This document shows positions 26,536-36,120 of a DNA stretch of 64,000 nt, in pieces. The position numbers and the translations under genes are program-made. A model generated the notes under the pieces. It made no database searches, was not told the DNA's origin, and worked only from the letters and a program-made list of their open reading frames with translations. The DNA lies in contig CBFHNR010000002.1 of NCBI GenBank assembly GCA_965657215.1, forward strand, positions 1 through 64,000, written 5' to 3'. The stretch comes from JAHEJA01 sp965657215 (lineage in GTDB: Bacteria; Pseudomonadota; Alphaproteobacteria; Rhodobacterales; Rhodobacteraceae). Numbering within the stretch: the stretch's first letter is position 1; the number at the start of each line of letters is the position of its first letter.

Positions 26536-27071
26536 CTGAGGTAGGCTTCGGCGTCTTGAACTGTTGCTGCCACAGAAAAGAATGAGGTCAAGCTTGGGTC
26601 GGCAAAGCCAGAGGCAATTATGTGATCCAGCATGGTCATCAAAGGATCCCAATACCCATTGATATTGATCAAGATAATTGGTTTCTGATGCAGCCCCAAT
26701 TGCGCCCATGTCAGCACTTCGAAAAATTCATCCAAGCTGCCTGCGCCACCTGGCAATACAACCACAGCGTCACTATTCATGAACATAACCTTTTTGCGTT
26801 CATGCATATTTTCAGTGATTACAAAGCTTGTTAAGTCCTGTTTCCCAACCTCTGCGTGTAGCAAATGGGTGGGGATAACACCAAAGGTTTCGGCACCATT
26901 CGCCTGAGCTGAGCGCGCAACTGTCCCCATGAGGCCCACATCACCGGCACCATAAACTAAGCGCCAGTTATTGCGGCCAAGCATAGCTCCGAAGTCCACA
27001 GCTGCCTGTTCGAAGTCGGAATGATTGCCGGAACGGGCTCCGCAAAAGACACAAATTGACTTTTCCGCCAT
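26532..27071 (-). CDS. LOG-family protein (nucleotide 5'-monophosphate phosphoribohydrolase)
   Basis: 179-residue Rossmann-fold protein of the TIGR00730 group. The start SICVFCGARSGNHSDF and the motif LPGGAGSLDEFFEVLTW (canonical form PGGxGTxxE, here with Ser for Thr) identify it. Related proteins hydrolyse cytokinin riboside monophosphates or AMP-like nucleotides to base and ribose 5-phosphate. In bacteria outside plant pathogens the role is most likely nucleotide recycling. Confidence 0.85.
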   Translation of the reverse strand: MAEKSICVFCGARSGNHSDFEQAAVDFGAMLGRNNWRLVYGAGDVGLMGTVARSAQANGAETFGVIPTHLLHAEVGKQDLTSFVITENMHERKKVMFMNSDAVVVLPGGAGSLDEFFEVLTWAQLGLHQKPIILININGYWDPLMTMLDHIIASGFADPSLTSFFSVAATVQDAEAYLS

Positions 27072-27160
27072 TTTACCACCTTATCTGTCAACTGTTTTGA
27101 CCTTGCTACCCCTTGTTGTTAAGGAGAGGCAAGAGAGCGTTTGATCTTGGGGAGAATAAA

Positions 27161-28540
27161 ATGGGAATTGGTTCAGTAAGCCGCAAAGGGGTCCTTGTCG
27201 GTTGTGGTTTAATTGCTGTGTCATTTGCAGGGTGGGTTTTTGAAAATCGACCCTTTTCTGGCGCGGTGGGCACGACTGAAACCAGTCTCAGTGAAGAGAT
27301 CGTTGAAGTGCAACCCAGCGCGCCTGTTATCGCGAGCCTTCCAGAACAAAATGGTGAAGCCGCGGAAGTAGAGGCACCTGTCGAACAGCCTATTGAGGGT
27401 GTCGAGGAGGTCGCGGAGGCTGTCGCAGCTGAAGCACCTGTCATGGAAACTGCACGCATTGATGCAGACGGGACCGCCATTATTGCAGGGCGCGCCGCAC
27501 CGAATGAAACCGTTTCAATCATGGTAGATGATGAAGTCATCGACGAAGTCCAAACGGATGGATCAGGCAACTATGCGTCCATTTTCGAAATGGACGCCTC
27601 TGATACGGCCCGTGTGGTCTCTGTGGCGACGCCTGAGGCACAAGGGACCCAAGACTTGATCGTCATGCCAACTCAGGTTCAGGTCACTCCTGACCCAGTT
27701 GAGGAGGTGACAAAGGTGGTTGAGGCTATCGAGACAGAGGCAGAAACCGTTGTGGCAATGCTTTCAGAGGAGACGCCTGTTGAGGACGCCGTTGTAATGA
27801 CAGAAACAGTGGACGCACAGGGTGATGCTGAAGTCACAAAAGAGGCTAGTGTTGAGCAAGTTGAATCTCCGAATGCTGAGGTGGACACATCCGTCACTCC
27901 TGTGACGGCTGAGGCTTTGCAAACTGTTCCTGTTGAGGCCGCGCCCAAACAAGAGGTTGTTGAACAAACACCTGTTGCCGAGCCTATTGAGCAAGCCCCT
28001 GCAGTTTTGATGACAAGCAAAGAAGGTGTCAAAGTTGTTCAAGCTCCTGTTGAAAAGACGGATGATGTCACCTTGGATGCTATTAGCTATTCGGATCAAG
28101 GGGATGTGACGCTTAGCGGGCGGGCGAGCTCGGAAACGAATGTTCAGGTCTATGTGGACAATACGCTGACGACGGCCACAACAACAGATGAAGACGGGGC
28201 ATGGGAAACCGATTTGGACAATGTTGATGCGGGTGTCTATACGCTACGGATTGACGAAGTTGATCAATCAAGCCAAGTCCAGTCACGCATTGAATTGCCA
28301 TTCAAACGCGAAGATCGTGAGGTCTTGGCCCAAGCTTCTGACGCGGAGGCAGAGGATGATGCCGTGATCAAGAACGTGATCGTTCAGCCGGGATCGACGC
28401 TTTGGGCGATTGCGCGAGAGCGCTACGGAGAAGGTATTCTCTACGTGCAAGTCTTTGCTGCCAACCGCGACAAAATCCGCGATCCTGACCTCATTTATCC
28501 TGGACAGGTCTTTGATCTGCCCAAAGACGTCGCGGAATAA
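27161..28540 (+). CDS. Membrane-anchored protein with two Ig-like modules and a C-terminal LysM domain
   Basis: 459 residues. An N-terminal membrane anchor (residues 9-28, VLVGCGLIAVSFAGWVF) is followed by a long acidic Ala/Glu/Val/Pro-rich spacer. Two similar beta modules are spaced through it (about residues 104-165, GRAAPNETVSIMVDDEVID, and 305-380, GRASSETNVQVYVDN), resembling bacterial Ig-like adhesion modules. A single LysM domain ends the protein (VQPGSTLWAIARERYGEG...IYPGQVFDLP), so it probably binds peptidoglycan. This architecture is common in Rhodobacteraceae with no assigned function. GGGGAG at 27149-27154 sets ATG 27161. Confidence 0.8.
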   Translation: MGIGSVSRKGVLVGCGLIAVSFAGWVFENRPFSGAVGTTETSLSEEIVEVQPSAPVIASLPEQNGEAAEVEAPVEQPIEGVEEVAEAVAAEAPVMETARIDADGTAIIAGRAAPNETVSIMVDDEVIDEVQTDGSGNYASIFEMDASDTARVVSVATPEAQGTQDLIVMPTQVQVTPDPVEEVTKVVEAIETEAETVVAMLSEETPVEDAVVMTETVDAQGDAEVTKEASVEQVESPNAEVDTSVTPVTAEALQTVPVEAAPKQEVVEQTPVAEPIEQAPAVLMTSKEGVKVVQAPVEKTDDVTLDAISYSDQGDVTLSGRASSETNVQVYVDNTLTTATTTDEDGAWETDLDNVDAGVYTLRIDEVDQSSQVQSRIELPFKREDREVLAQASDAEAEDDAVIKNVIVQPGSTLWAIARERYGEGILYVQVFAANRDKIRDPDLIYPGQVFDLPKDVAE

Positions 28541-28627
28541 TCTAGGGTTGTGGAATTAAATCAACTGGGCCTCTGGGAAACCTTGGCCAAGCATATTATT
28601 TGTGCTTGACGATATAAAGGATTCCCT

Positions 28628-30448
28628 ATGCGTTCTGCTGCCAATTCGACCCCTGATGACCTTGAACCCAACGAAGCCAAATCAGGCTGGCGCACAATCA
28701 TGCGGGTTGTTCCCTATCTTTGGCCCGAAGACCCAGAGAAGGCATGGATCAAATATCGTGTTGTACTTGCTTTGTCAGCTTTGGTTCTGGCCAAGTTTAT
28801 CGCAGTCACAACGCCTCAGATTTACAAAGCGGTTGTGGATCACTTGTCTGGCGAAGGTGTATCCAACTTTGTCTTGGGGGCCGTTGGGCTGACTATTGCT
28901 TATGGTGTGTCGCGCTTGATGACGGTTGGATTGCAACAGCTTCGCGATGCGGTCTTTGCCAAAGTGGGACAGGGGGCTTTGCGGGCCTTAGCGCTTGAAA
29001 CCTTTCAACATATTCACCGCCTATCCATGCGCTATCATATCACCCGTAAAACTGGCGGATTGAGCCGCATTATCGAGCGCGGTGTCAAAGGCGTCGATTT
29101 TTTGCTGCGCTTTATGTTGTTCTCTGTGGGTCCATTGATCCTTGAGCTGATTTTGACCGCAGGGATCCTGTTCTATTTCTTTGATGTGTCTTATCTCATC
29201 GTGGTTGTTGTCACGATTGCCATTTATGTTTGGTTTACGTTCAAGGTGACAGAATGGCGGGTCAAGCTACGCCGCCAGATGAATGACCAAGACACGGATG
29301 CCAATCAAAAGGCGATTGATAGTCTTTTGAATTTCGAAACCGTTCGTTATTTTGGCGCTGAACAGCGCGAAGCCAGCCGTTACGACAGTGCCATGGAAAA
29401 ATACGAGGATGCCGCGCTCAAGACCAGCTATTCGCTATCTTTCTTGAACTTTGGTCAATCCTTTATCATTACGACGGGATTGATCATTGTCATGGTCTTT
29501 GCAGCGCTCGGTGTTGAACGTGGCGAATTGACGGTTGGTGATTTTGTCATGGTGAACGCCTATATGATCCAAATCACGATGCCTTTGAACTTCCTAGGAA
29601 CCGTATACCGTGAAATCCGCCAGAGCCTTGTTGATATGGGCGAAATGTTTGATTTGCTCGAGCAGCCTGCTGAAATCACAACCAAGCCTGGTGCGCCAGA
29701 TTTGGCGGTGTCAGGCGGACATATTCGTCTCAGCAATGTTGATTTTGGCTACGATCCGGAACGTGCCATTTTAAAAAGGGTCTCGTTAGATGTTCCAGCA
29801 GGTCAAACCGTGGCGATTGTCGGATCCTCTGGATCAGGGAAATCGACCATTGGACGTCTCTTGTTCCGCTTCTATGATGTGACCGGCGGATCCTTGAGCA
29901 TTGATGATCAAGATGTGCGGGATGTCACGCTCACAAGTTTGCAACAAGCTATCGGTGTGGTGCCTCAAGATACAGTCCTCTTTAACGACACGATCCTCTA
30001 TAACATCGCTTACGGGCGAGAGGGTGCAAGCCGAGATGAGATCGAACAAGCCGCGCGTGATGCGCAAATTCATGATTTCATCACCTCCTTGCCAGATGGG
30101 TATGACACCAAGGTTGGTGAGCGTGGGCTCAAATTGTCAGGTGGTGAAAAGCAAAGGGTCGGCATTGCGCGCACCTTGCTCAAGAACCCGCCTATTTTGC
30201 TCTTGGACGAGGCGACAAGCGCGCTGGATACCGAAACTGAGCATGACATCCAAGACGCGCTTAACCGCGCGGCTGAAGGGCGGACTGTGATCACCATTGC
30301 GCATCGCCTGTCTACAGTTGCAGATGCGGATCAAATCGTCGTCTTGGAAAAAGGTGTCGTTGTCGAACAAGGCCGCCACCAAGATTTACTAGATCAAGGT
30401 GGCCGGTATCATGAGCTTTGGGCGATGCAGCAATCATCGTCGCATTGA
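28628..30448 (+). CDS. Atm1/HMT-type ABC exporter (membrane and ATPase fused)
   Basis: 606-residue half-transporter that works as a homodimer in the inner membrane. The first 350 residues carry six membrane segments; the motif QDTDANQKAIDSLLNFETVRYFGAEQREASRYD is typical of the Atm1/HMT1 branch, whose members export glutathione persulfide or metal-glutathione conjugates. The ATPase shows Walker A GSSGSGKST, Q-loop VVPQDTVLF, signature LSGGEKQRV, Walker B ILLLDEATSALD and switch His in TIAHRLST, all intact. Confidence 0.88.
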   Translation: MRSAANSTPDDLEPNEAKSGWRTIMRVVPYLWPEDPEKAWIKYRVVLALSALVLAKFIAVTTPQIYKAVVDHLSGEGVSNFVLGAVGLTIAYGVSRLMTVGLQQLRDAVFAKVGQGALRALALETFQHIHRLSMRYHITRKTGGLSRIIERGVKGVDFLLRFMLFSVGPLILELILTAGILFYFFDVSYLIVVVVTIAIYVWFTFKVTEWRVKLRRQMNDQDTDANQKAIDSLLNFETVRYFGAEQREASRYDSAMEKYEDAALKTSYSLSFLNFGQSFIITTGLIIVMVFAALGVERGELTVGDFVMVNAYMIQITMPLNFLGTVYREIRQSLVDMGEMFDLLEQPAEITTKPGAPDLAVSGGHIRLSNVDFGYDPERAILKRVSLDVPAGQTVAIVGSSGSGKSTIGRLLFRFYDVTGGSLSIDDQDVRDVTLTSLQQAIGVVPQDTVLFNDTILYNIAYGREGASRDEIEQAARDAQIHDFITSLPDGYDTKVGERGLKLSGGEKQRVGIARTLLKNPPILLLDEATSALDTETEHDIQDALNRAAEGRTVITIAHRLSTVADADQIVVLEKGVVVEQGRHQDLLDQGGRYHELWAMQQSSSH

Positions 30449-30691
30449 TTAGAGTTTGCGAATTGTGCCGCTTGCTGTGACAGAGCGTTCGTTCACGGAG
30501 TAAATGCTGATGATCCGGCATGTTTCTTCGTCAAATGAGGCGCCAACAGTAAGACGATCTCCGATTTTTAGCTCGTGAAACAAAGGTTCGAACTCGTCAC
30601 GGCGTATGACGACGTCCTGTAACGTCTCATCCTCCGCACGGCAGATGGCTCTTTTCTTGCTTTCGTCAAAACCTGTTAGTTTAATTTCCAT
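30449..30691 (-). CDS. Small hypothetical protein (80 aa)
   Basis: Soluble, mixed alpha/beta protein of 80 residues, starting MEIKLTGFDESKKRAICRAEDE. No motif recognised; the pattern of alternating hydrophobic residues (VVIRRDEFEPLFHELKIGDRLTVGASFDEETCRIISIYSV) suggests a small beta barrel, perhaps OB-like. AAGAGAG lies 6 bases before ATG 30691; an in-frame start 7 codons earlier (30712) is less well supported. It is convergent with the Atm1 gene, abutting it, and a long hairpin lies upstream in its leader region. Confidence 0.6.
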   Translation of the reverse strand: MEIKLTGFDESKKRAICRAEDETLQDVVIRRDEFEPLFHELKIGDRLTVGASFDEETCRIISIYSVNERSVTASGTIRKL

Positions 30692-30732
30692 GTCATGCTC
30701 TCTTTGGTGCAAATGTTGAAACTAAAACAGCC

Positions 30733-30822
30733 CTAAGTAAGAAGATGAACGACAGACTGAGTGTTCGAGGGGGGATGGGGAGTAGAACGACTACAGTTAA
30801 AAATTCGTTATCTCTTACTTAG
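30733..30822. other. Long imperfect hairpin, candidate small RNA or leader element
   Basis: CTAAGTAAGaAGATgAACG (30733-30751) pairs with CGTTATCTCTTACTTAG (30806-30822): 17 pairs with two single-base bulges in the left arm. The 54-base interior has further pairing (GTTC with GAAC, ACTG with CAGT) and a purine run GAGGGGGGATGGGG, which on the minus strand is a C-rich loop. On the minus strand it ends 42 bases before the start of the 80-residue gene, so it may be that gene's leader; it may also be a free sRNA or a palindromic element. Confidence 0.4.
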
Positions 30823-31021
30823 AACATAGAGTAATCAACAATGTTTTCCTTTTACAAGTTTGAGTCCTTAATTGACATTTTTAAAAAATAACGAACACAG
30901 GGTGGTGATTGTGCCGCTACAGGTAAACAATATCATTCATTGCTTCACTGTTGCATCCCCCTAAAGGGGAGGCATGTCGCGTTTGTTGGAAAATCGCGTG
31001 GTTTTTAATTTAGTGTCAGTG

Positions 31022-31053
31022 AAAAAAAGGCACCTCAAGCTTGAGATGCCTTT
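31022..31053 (-). terminator. Intrinsic terminator of the RND efflux operon
   Basis: Stem AAAGGCA / TGCCTTT extended by CCTCAA / TTGAGA with one mismatch around a 2-4 base loop (31026-31053). On the minus strand it is followed by a run of seven T (complement of 31022-31028), 28 bases past the stop of the RND gene. Confidence 0.85.
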
Positions 31054-31080
31054 CGTCTTTTAACACATGATGCAAGACAT

Positions 31081-34000
31081 CTATTCTGCGGCTTTTATAG
31101 GCAAAATTGGGGTGTCATCCTCTAGCATGCTAGGACGCATGTCATCCCAGATGATTTCGGATTGCTTCATTTTTCTAGCACTACGGGAGAGGACCCAATC
31201 GCGGGTGATATTGGCCTGTTTGCTCAGGAATGTCCGCGCAAGAAGCTTGAGAAGCGCAAGCACATAGGTCACAAACCAAATTCGCGCAGCCAGCAAGGCA
31301 GGGGTAAAGACAAGCGTCAGAACCGTTGCAATACCCAGTCCAAAGACCACCGCGGTTGCAAGTTGTTTCCACCAAAGAGCCGTTGGGCTATCGATTGAAT
31401 ACCCCCCGTTGATGAAATCAAGCGATAAGCCAAACATCATCGGCGCGAGGCCTGCCATTGTTGTGATCGTGGTCAGCAAAACCGGACGGATGCGTTGTTC
31501 TGCTGTGCGAACAATGGCTTCGATTTTCGGCATGTAGCGTGAGAATTCTTGATAGGTATCGATTAGAACAATGTTGTTGTTCACCACAATCCCCGCCAAG
31601 GCGACAATCCCTGTTCCCGTCATGATAATAGAAAACGCTTGATTCATCACCAACATGCCGATCAAAACCCCAACTGTTGACAGAACCACAGCCACCAAAA
31701 CGATGAAGGAATTATAAAAGCTGTTGAACTGCGCCAGCAGAATAATGAACATCAAAGCCAAGGCCGCGGAAAACGCACTGGAGAGGAACGCTTGGCTTTC
31801 GGCTTGATCCTCTTGATCGCCAGTCCATTCCCATTCCATACCACTTGGAAGCGGGTTCTCGGTCAAATAGGCGGTCAAATATTCAATCCGCTCATTTGCG
31901 TTAATGATGACTTCGGTTTCCTTACCATCAACCATCCGCGTCTCACGAAGGTCTGAGGCCACCGCTGCTTTGATATCAAAATAACGGCGCTGATCACTGC
32001 GTTCGATTTCCGCAAGCTTTTTGACAGGCTGACGGGTCACAAAGTTAGAGAGAGGCACGAGCCCATCTTGCGTGCGAACTTTGAGCGTGTCTAACGTGCT
32101 CAAGAGGCGATCTTCTTCAGGGAGGCGGACGCGAATTTCGACTTCTTCTTCGCTGCTGTCGACGCGCATTGTGTCCAACAGGACGCCGCGTGTCACAAGC
32201 TGAACCATGGCACCAACTGTGGCAACATCCGCGCCGTAGCGACCGGCTTTTTCAACATCAACGTCAATTTGCCAATCAATACCTGGAAGAGGGCGGGTAT
32301 CCTCAATAAGCTCAAGTCCTAGCGTATTATCAAACTTTGTCCGTAAATCTCCGACCACCTCTAACAATTGATCAAAATCATCGCCAAAGATACGAAGATG
32401 TACAGGTTTCGCACTAGCTGGACCACGGGCCAATTCCAAGACCTCGATTTGAATGCCAGGCAATGTGTTTAGCTCGGCTTCGAGATCTGCCATAACCTGA
32501 TTTCCGTCAAGCTCTGGGTTATTTGCGCGTCTTTCCCACGGAATTGTTTCCAATTGGATTTGCCCAATGGTGTCTTTTGGAGTTGTGGCACCAGCAGTAT
32601 TGCTGTTCAAGCCACCTTCACCGGCAAAGGCAAAGACACTGTCAACGCCTGGATGGGCCAAAACAATGTCTTCAGCTGCGCGCAAAAGATCGTCTTTCTC
32701 GCTCAGGGACAAGTTCCCACGCGCTTTGACATAGACGATGGCTTGCTCTGGTTCGGATTCAACAAAGAATTCCACCCCGTTATTATTCGCGCCGAAATAG
32801 CTAAAGACCGAAATGGTAAAGGCGACAACAGCGGCGATAGTTACGAGCGGCATAATTGGATTGCCTGCGATGAACTTGATAAAATATCCGAACGGGGTTC
32901 GGTTATATCCGGCTTTCACCTTTGTTTCGGTTTTCTGACGCGCGGCCGCTCCCATTGTGATTGAGGCTAAAAATGCGCTTGCGATAAACATCAAGAAACC
33001 AGGCAGATAGGCCATGATCCCTGCGTCTTTATCAAGTCCGAGCAAATAGGCCGGATTGATGAACTGCATTGCACTCACAAATAACATAAAGATTGCCACA
33101 GGCACCAACGCGGCGCGCACGATCCAAGGGAAGCTTTGGCGCAATGCCTCAGAGCTGTTCTCAAACACGCGGCTCAGACGACCAGAGACCCCACCCATGA
33201 TCGGCAAGTAGATCAGAGCCACCACCAAAGAAGCGCTCAAAACAAAAATCAACGTGACAGGCAACATACCCATAAATTGACCCGGAACGCCCGGCCAAAA
33301 GAGCATCGGTAAAAATGCACAAAGCGTTGTCGCAGTCGAGCTGACGATTGGCCAGAACATGCGCTTGGCGGCTTCGGTATAGGCGGCCATTGGGCCGGAG
33401 CCGTCGTTGATGCGCTTGTCCGCATATTCGACAACAACAATCGCACCATCGACCAACATACCCACGGCCAAGATTAGGCCAAACATAACAATGTTTGAAA
33501 TGGTGATGCCCATGACACCGAGCAGAACAAAACACAAAAGGAAAGATGTTGGGATCGAAAATCCAACAAGCAATGCAGCCCGTGTTCCCAGCGAGGTCAA
33601 AACCACAATCATAACCAAGGCAACTGCTGTCAAAACGGATCCTTCGAGCTGGCTTACCATGCTTTCGACCGAACGGCTTTGATCGTTAGATGTGCCAAAA
33701 TTCACGGCGGATTTCAAATCATCGGGCCAGTTGGCTTGTTCTTCTTCGACGACACGGCGCACTTCTTTTGCTGTATCAATAAGGTTGAACCCTTTGCGCT
33801 TAACAACTTGAAGGGCAACTGTATCTTCGCCGTTAAAACGCGCGGTGCCTGTTCGATCTTCAAAGGTCAATTTGATCTCAGCCAAATCCCCCAACGTGAT
33901 CACGCGATCCCCGTTTGTTTTAATCGGAAGGCTGTAAATATCTTGGGGTTCATCAAAGCTTGATGGGATTTTTACGGCAAAGGTGCCTTGTTCTGTTTCA

Positions 34001-34653
34001 ACTTCGCCTGCTGCAATCAATTGGTTGTTGTTGCGAACAACAGAGATCAATTCGCCGGCAGTCACATTATAGGCTTCGAGCTTGAGGGGGTCGATTGTAA
34101 CTTCGACCATTTCGCTACGGTTCCCAGAAATCACAGCATCCAAAACAGCATCCATAGATTCAATGCGATCTTGCAAGCGCTCAGCAATCTGCGTCATTGT
34201 TCGTTCTGGAACATCCCCTGTGAGGTTGACGATAATGATTGGGAATTCGGAAAAGTTAATTTCGTTAATCGAATATTTGTCGGCGCCATCTGGAAATTGG
34301 GCTTCTGCGGAATTCATGGCATCGCGGACATCGGCCATGGTTGTGCCCTTGTCCCACCCAAATTCAAATTCTAGAGCAACACCGGCATAGTTTTCTGCCG
34401 CAGTAGACGTCATCGTCTTTAACCCGTCAATGTCGGCCAATTCGGTTTCCATTGGACGCACCAACAAGCTTTCACTGTCAATTGCCGAAATTCCGGGAAA
34501 GGGGACCGAGACGAAGAGAACCGGAATTTCAATGTCCGGTTCGCCTTCTTTAGGAAGGCCCGTATAGGCAAAGGCACCTGCTGTGAGGGACACGATGATC
34601 AGGGCAATGATCATCCGTGCCCGACTGGCAGCCCAATCAATTATTCCAGTCAT
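31081..34653 (-). CDS. RND-family efflux transporter, inner-membrane permease
   Basis: 1190-residue proton-driven pump subunit, longer than the usual 1030-1050. The two pseudo-repeats are present: first helix at 11-31, helix 4 GMLVDGAIVVVEY at 398-410, second half from about 600. Compared with AcrB, helix 4 keeps the first proton-relay Asp (402) but has Gly for the second, and helix 10 has VVNNNIVLID where AcrB has the lysine. Two additional hydrophobic segments (about 511-533 and 545-570) lie between the halves. Substrate unknown. Overlaps the adaptor gene by 4 bases (ATGA). Confidence 0.88.
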   Translation of the reverse strand: MTGIIDWAASRARMIIALIIVSLTAGAFAYTGLPKEGEPDIEIPVLFVSVPFPGISAIDSESLLVRPMETELADIDGLKTMTSTAAENYAGVALEFEFGWDKGTTMADVRDAMNSAEAQFPDGADKYSINEINFSEFPIIIVNLTGDVPERTMTQIAERLQDRIESMDAVLDAVISGNRSEMVEVTIDPLKLEAYNVTAGELISVVRNNNQLIAAGEVETEQGTFAVKIPSSFDEPQDIYSLPIKTNGDRVITLGDLAEIKLTFEDRTGTARFNGEDTVALQVVKRKGFNLIDTAKEVRRVVEEEQANWPDDLKSAVNFGTSNDQSRSVESMVSQLEGSVLTAVALVMIVVLTSLGTRAALLVGFSIPTSFLLCFVLLGVMGITISNIVMFGLILAVGMLVDGAIVVVEYADKRINDGSGPMAAYTEAAKRMFWPIVSSTATTLCAFLPMLFWPGVPGQFMGMLPVTLIFVLSASLVVALIYLPIMGGVSGRLSRVFENSSEALRQSFPWIVRAALVPVAIFMLFVSAMQFINPAYLLGLDKDAGIMAYLPGFLMFIASAFLASITMGAAARQKTETKVKAGYNRTPFGYFIKFIAGNPIMPLVTIAAVVAFTISVFSYFGANNNGVEFFVESEPEQAIVYVKARGNLSLSEKDDLLRAAEDIVLAHPGVDSVFAFAGEGGLNSNTAGATTPKDTIGQIQLETIPWERRANNPELDGNQVMADLEAELNTLPGIQIEVLELARGPASAKPVHLRIFGDDFDQLLEVVGDLRTKFDNTLGLELIEDTRPLPGIDWQIDVDVEKAGRYGADVATVGAMVQLVTRGVLLDTMRVDSSEEEVEIRVRLPEEDRLLSTLDTLKVRTQDGLVPLSNFVTRQPVKKLAEIERSDQRRYFDIKAAVASDLRETRMVDGKETEVIINANERIEYLTAYLTENPLPSGMEWEWTGDQEDQAESQAFLSSAFSAALALMFIILLAQFNSFYNSFIVLVAVVLSTVGVLIGMLVMNQAFSIIMTGTGIVALAGIVVNNNIVLIDTYQEFSRYMPKIEAIVRTAEQRIRPVLLTTITTMAGLAPMMFGLSLDFINGGYSIDSPTALWWKQLATAVVFGLGIATVLTLVFTPALLAARIWFVTYVLALLKLLARTFLSKQANITRDWVLSRSARKMKQSEIIWDDMRPSMLEDDTPILPIKAAE

Positions 34654-35921
34654 TGTGTCATCTCCCGATATGTCGGTTCAACAATAATACCATCTTGGAC
34701 GTATTCTTGGCCAACCAAAATCACATTGGTGTCCTCTGGCAGCCCAGCGAGCCAGACCCCTTGGGCCGTATCACGCAAAATGGTCACTTCGTGGAACATG
34801 GCTGTGTTGTCAGCCTCAATTGCCCGAATACCCAAGGCACCATCATCATTTAGGGTCAATGCAGATTGCGGAAGCAAATGCGCTTTGGAGCCGCGTGCAC
34901 CGATTTCAATCTCAGCTGTTTGACCATCACTGATCACGAGGTCAGGGTTCGGTACGTCAATCTCAACGGCGAATGTCCGCGTCAGCTGATCGGCAGAGCG
35001 GGAAATAAAGGTGACTTGGCCTTCAACGGTTTGACCCGAAATCAATGAGGCGCGGGCAGGGGCGCCCATTTCCACGCGCGGCAATTCTGTCTCAGAGACA
35101 AAGCCTACGATTTTGATTGGATCAAGTTGGATAACTGTTCCGCAAACCGCACCAGGTTGAAGTAGCGACCCGATTTCGGCTGTGTCCGTTTCGAGCAATC
35201 CGGAAAACGGCGCTCTTAGGACGAGGCGGTCGATTTCTTTAGCGGCAGCGGCAACAGAGGCTTCAGCGGATTGGATCCCTGCGCTTGTCGCTTCAAAACC
35301 AGCCCGTGCAGCCGCGACACCAGATTCAGCAGAGCGCACAGCTGCTTGGGTAGAGGCAAGGCGCGTTTCCGTTGCATAGCCTTCTTTGGCTAATTTCTCA
35401 GCCGCGTTAAAATTGATTTTGGCTTCTTCTAAGCGCGACTGAGCTTCATCTAAGCGTGCCTCTGTTTCTGGAACGCGTGCTTTGGCTTCAGCGAGGCGCG
35501 CCTGTGCATCCGCAAGCATCGCAAGGCGGGTTCCGGGGTCGAGTTCACACAAGAGTTGGTCTTTCTCAATCAGGGCCCCTTTGCGAAGAGGGTCTGAGAT
35601 AACTTGACCAGATGTTTCGGCGCGCACATCTACGGAACGGGCAGCCTTAGTTTGCCCTCGAAGAATAACGGCTGTGTCAATTTCACGCGCCACAGATTTG
35701 ACTGCGATGACCTTGATTGGCTGTTTTTCTGATTTGTTTTCGTCTTTTGCGCCGACAGGTGCGGGCGCGTCAGTCTCAGCATCTGTGTCTTGCGTCGCGG
35801 CATCCACGAGGGTGCTCACTGGTGCACCGTCCGATACAGCGCGCAGGGCGTTGCGTTCAAATACCAAAAAATAAAGGGAAATAACCACAACAACTGCGGT
35901 TATGATTGAAACGATACGCAT
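34650..35921 (-). CDS. RND efflux periplasmic adaptor (membrane fusion protein)
   Basis: 424 residues. N-terminal membrane anchor (about residues 2-20, RIVSIITAVVVVISLYFLVF), first half-lipoyl motif at about 105-130 (VRAETSGQVISDPLRKG), a long coiled coil rich in Ala/Glu (about 135-215), second half-lipoyl motif LRAPFSGLLETDTAEIGSLLQPG, then the beta-barrel domain. It connects the RND pump to an outer-membrane channel, for which no gene lies nearby. ATG 35921 is preceded by AAGGAA; the frame extends further upstream but without support. Confidence 0.88.
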   Translation of the reverse strand: MRIVSIITAVVVVISLYFLVFERNALRAVSDGAPVSTLVDAATQDTDAETDAPAPVGAKDENKSEKQPIKVIAVKSVAREIDTAVILRGQTKAARSVDVRAETSGQVISDPLRKGALIEKDQLLCELDPGTRLAMLADAQARLAEAKARVPETEARLDEAQSRLEEAKINFNAAEKLAKEGYATETRLASTQAAVRSAESGVAAARAGFEATSAGIQSAEASVAAAAKEIDRLVLRAPFSGLLETDTAEIGSLLQPGAVCGTVIQLDPIKIVGFVSETELPRVEMGAPARASLISGQTVEGQVTFISRSADQLTRTFAVEIDVPNPDLVISDGQTAEIEIGARGSKAHLLPQSALTLNDDGALGIRAIEADNTAMFHEVTILRDTAQGVWLAGLPEDTNVILVGQEYVQDGIIVEPTYREMTQ

Positions 35922-35985
35922 GTAAGATATTCCTTGATCGTGTGGTGCTCTAATGGCTGAGACTATTATGTCCTCGCATATATTC

Positions 35986-36009
35986 ATTATACTCAGCTGA
36001 ATCTAGATT
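35986..36009 (-). promoter_or_regulatory. Candidate promoter and operator of the efflux operon
   Basis: On the minus strand a perfect TATAAT (complement of 35986-35991) lies 65 bases before the adaptor start codon. No good -35 is seen at 16-18 bases. A 10-base palindrome AATCTAGATT at 36000-36009 sits in the spacer region, where a repressor would block RNA polymerase. No regulator gene is adjacent. Confidence 0.35.
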
Positions 36010-36120
36010 AGATCACAATTATTAATAGGCGAGTTCAGGCGCAAAAGGATGGCTTTTGCCTTGGCACGGCTTAATTGACGCGCTAAGACTGGCAAAACTC
36101 GTCCAGTATTGGGGATTGCC

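Larger units (their letters stand above)
30692..31080. other. Gene-free stretch of about 390 bases
   Basis: AT-rich non-coding DNA between two minus-strand transcription units. It holds a long imperfect hairpin (30733-30822, listed separately), a perfect TTGACA hexamer near 30873 on the plus strand without a partner -10 box, a short CCCC-TAAA-GGGG hairpin near 30960, and the terminator of the efflux operon (31022-31053). No frame in it looks coding. Confidence 0.6.

Noticed and set aside
30955..30972. Short CCCC-TAAA-GGGG hairpin in the gene-free stretch
   Set aside because: Only a four to five base stem with no T-run; too weak to call a terminator and easily found by chance.
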